From JAWXCM01 sp034408745 (GTDB taxonomy: Bacteria > Acidobacteriota > Terriglobia > Bryobacterales > Bryobacteraceae), in the NCBI GenBank assembly GCA_034408745.1, contig JAWXCM010000290.1:1-7398 (forward strand): DNA of 7,398 bases, in the 5' to 3' direction. Both the position numbers and the translations under genes were made by a program. The notes beneath the pieces are model-generated. The model had not been told where the DNA came from and searched no databases. It was given only the letters and a program-made list of their open reading frames with translations. Of the stretch, positions 7,268 to 7,398 are shown piece after piece; position 1 is the first letter of the stretch; each line of letters begins with the position of its first letter.

Positions 7268-7398
7268 ATGGTGAGTGCACGCTATGTGTACTGGCAGGCT
7301 GGAGCCGAATGGCTCGGCTACTTCGAGGAATTTCCCGATTACATCACACAGGGAGAGACCATAGCCGATCTGGAGGCGCACCTGAAAGACCTCTGGCA
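7268..7398 (+). CDS. HicB-family antitoxin-like protein, 5' part
   Basis: The frame from ATG 7268 (or GTG 7271) gives 43 codons before the window ends: MVSARYVYWQAGAEWLGYFE followed by EFPDYITQGETIADLEAHLK and DLW. The YVYW, WLGYxEEFPDYxTQGET and DLxxxLKDL pattern is characteristic, from memory, of the HicB-like partial-RNase-H fold. In type II toxin-antitoxin pairs this protein neutralises the HicA mRNA-cleaving toxin and, via a C-terminal DNA-binding region when present, represses its own operon. No hicA precedes it, so a toxin could only lie downstream, beyond the window; it may also be a solitary homologue. GGGA at 7262-7265 sits 5 nt before GTG 7271, which makes GTG a credible alternative start. 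It begins 15 nt after the cytochrome pseudogene stop. Confidence 0.8.
   Translation, partial: MVSARYVYWQAGAEWLGYFEEFPDYITQGETIADLEAHLKDLW

Noticed and set aside
7249..7398. ORF MKQFWEHGEC... open to the window edge
   Set aside because: The same bases in another frame encode a recognisable HicB-like protein. At most the first few codons are a remnant of a lost gene.

Overview
The window looks like an accessory stretch of a soil acidobacterium, probably a Solibacter/Bryobacter-type lineage. That placement is an inference. It rests on a very large Oar-like TonB-dependent receptor with an N-terminal carboxypeptidase-regulatory domain, a UxuA-like TIM-barrel enzyme behind a Tat-like leader, and a cytochrome c of a kind I associate with these genomes. 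No rRNA or tRNA is present to confirm it.

Layout, left to right. Positions 1 to about 421 hold a decayed IS4-family transposase fragment: cut by the window edge, frameshifted near 40, and missing its C-terminal catalytic Glu region. A complete group III iron-dependent alcohol dehydrogenase follows on the plus strand (503-1666). It converges, with only 3 bp between stop codons, on a minus-strand operon. That operon is transcribed from a strong-looking sigma70-type promoter at 6360-6389. It runs through a roughly 190-nt leader containing a 32-codon small ORF (6261-6163), then the 1116-aa receptor (6166-2816), then the UxuA-like enzyme (2812-1670). The small ORF overlaps the receptor start by ATGA, and the receptor stop lies 3 nt before the enzyme start, so the whole unit looks translationally coupled. 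The simplest reading is uptake of a sugar acid or its oligomer across the outer membrane, followed by dehydration or isomerisation, possibly in the periplasm.

Divergent from this operon on the plus strand is a cytochrome c gene (6461-7252). It looks intact by ORF length but is broken by content: the first CxxCH is out of frame between two compensating frameshifts, the second has become CAGWH, and a likely axial Met is Thr. Immediately downstream, the first 43 codons of a HicB-family antitoxin-like protein (7268 to the window end) begin where a partner dehydrogenase might be expected, which suggests a recombination junction.

I found no CRISPR array, RNA gene, complete mobile element or clearly new multigene system. 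The most original observations are the coupled leader ORF, the palindrome inside the receptor promoter, and the cytochrome with both haem sites lost but an open frame preserved.
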